From contig NC_058190.1 of NCBI RefSeq assembly GCF_907165205.1, positions 1,992,001 through 2,056,000 on the forward strand: DNA of 64,000 nucleotides, written 5' to 3'. The stretch is from Coccinella septempunctata (Eukaryota > Arthropoda > Insecta > Coleoptera > Coccinellidae). The notes beneath the pieces were generated by a model, which saw only the letters and a list, made by a program, of their open reading frames with translations, was not told where the DNA came from and did no database searches. This document shows, piece after piece, positions 63,719 through 64,000 of the stretch. The position numbers were made by a program, and so were the translations under genes. The stretch's first letter is position 1, and the number at the start of each line of letters is the position of its first letter.

Positions 63719-64000
63719 CTAAATCTTGAAAATTTTATTTTTAACATATCCCCACACGAAGAAATCTAAAGGATTGACTGAATTGAGGTCTGGTGATCTT
63801 GCAGGCCAGGCAATAGGACCATGCGTTCCCATCCACTGATTCTCGATTAAACTATTCAATTTGATTTTAGTTCGTTGCGAATTATGGGCAGGTGCGCCAT
63901 CTTGCTGATAAGAAAGCAACCTCGATTCACTGGGAGGAATATTGTCAATATACTCCTCAACAAAATTTTCTGAAATATTCAAATAAGCCAAATTTTCTTC
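63719..64000 (-). CDS. Mariner-like transposase C-terminal part (runs off the window)
   Basis: The minus-strand frame is open to the window end. It shows YQQDGAPAHNSQ (second catalytic Asp block), WMGTHGPIAWPARSPDLN and PLDFFVWGYVKNKIF (third acidic block), as in insect mariner-related transposases. A small SVN insertion splits SPDLN-PLDFF relative to the usual spacing. The N-terminus lies beyond the window, so activity cannot be judged. Confidence 0.75.
   Translation of the reverse strand, partial: EENLAYLNISENFVEEYIDNIPPSESRLLSYQQDGAPAHNSQRTKIKLNSLIENQWMGTHGPIAWPARSPDLNSVNPLDFFVWGYVKNKIFKI

Noticed and set aside
1..64000. tRNA, rRNA genes or CRISPR arrays
   Set aside because: No cloverleaf with A/B boxes, no rRNA core sequences and no regularly spaced repeats with unique spacers were seen. 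The tandem repeats present have no unique spacers.

Overview
This is AT-rich, intron-bearing metazoan DNA. Short GT-AG introns of 53-65 bp, an insect-type group III secreted phospholipase A2, and the mix of mobile elements (Tc1/mariner, Dong/R4, Ty3/gypsy, Penelope, P-like, and foldback elements whose ends read ACAGGGTG) point to an arthropod, most likely a holometabolous insect such as a beetle. The species is an inference; no marker in the window fixes it.

Three host genes can be read exon by exon. (1) 234-707 (+): the last three exons of a group III secreted phospholipase A2. (2) 1504-24291 (+): a complete eight-exon GMPPA (mannose-1-phosphate guanylyltransferase alpha subunit) of 425 codons in which every intron phase agrees; its introns have been swollen by mobile elements to 22.8 kb. 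(3) 60813-24564 (-): a type II transmembrane collagen-like protein converging on GMPPA. Exon 1 gives a cytosolic tail, one membrane span and a furin-type RDKR site. A 34-nt cysteine exon, a 165-nt Gly-X-Y exon and a run of tandemly duplicated phase 1-1 Gly-X-Y exons (72, 90, 90, 90 and 81 nt, plus one decayed copy) follow, and then a 50-nt final exon. About 321 residues stay in one frame.

Layout: 1-0.8 kb PLA2; 0.85-1.3 kb dispersed repeat; 1.5-24.3 kb GMPPA, with introns holding large palindromes (2.6-3.8, 5.8-6.1, 9.4-10.9, 11.4-11.6, 14.9-16.2, 20.3-21.5 kb), a covarying hairpin array (4.3-5.05 kb), a TIR element family (7.1-8.3, 13.4-13.7, 13.9-16.5 kb) and Tc1 relics. 24.6-43.8 kb holds the duplicated collagen exons (unit about 1.12 kb), split by a truncated LINE, a Dong/R4 element with one long open frame, a LINE inside another repeat, and a 3.2-kb TIR element made of GGATGTAC-type satellite. 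44-45.7 kb has the remaining small collagen exons and hairpins. 45.7-48.1 kb is the 3' half of a Ty3/gypsy element whose frame continues into a TARG1-like macro domain and a CCCH zinc finger. 48.8-50.3 kb is a second Tc1 copy; 51.9-53.5 kb a P-like transposase relic; 54.3-55.9 kb MITEs; 56.1-58.5 kb an RTE-like LINE split by a Penelope-like element; 59.7-60.3 kb repeats; 60.5-60.8 kb collagen exon 1; 62-63.5 kb a foldback element; 63.7-64 kb a truncated mariner-like transposase.

The genes do not form a pathway. The main themes are heavy nested transposition into introns that leaves the coding frames intact, and tandem exon duplication in the collagen gene. The most unusual item is the macro domain plus zinc finger carried by the gypsy relic.
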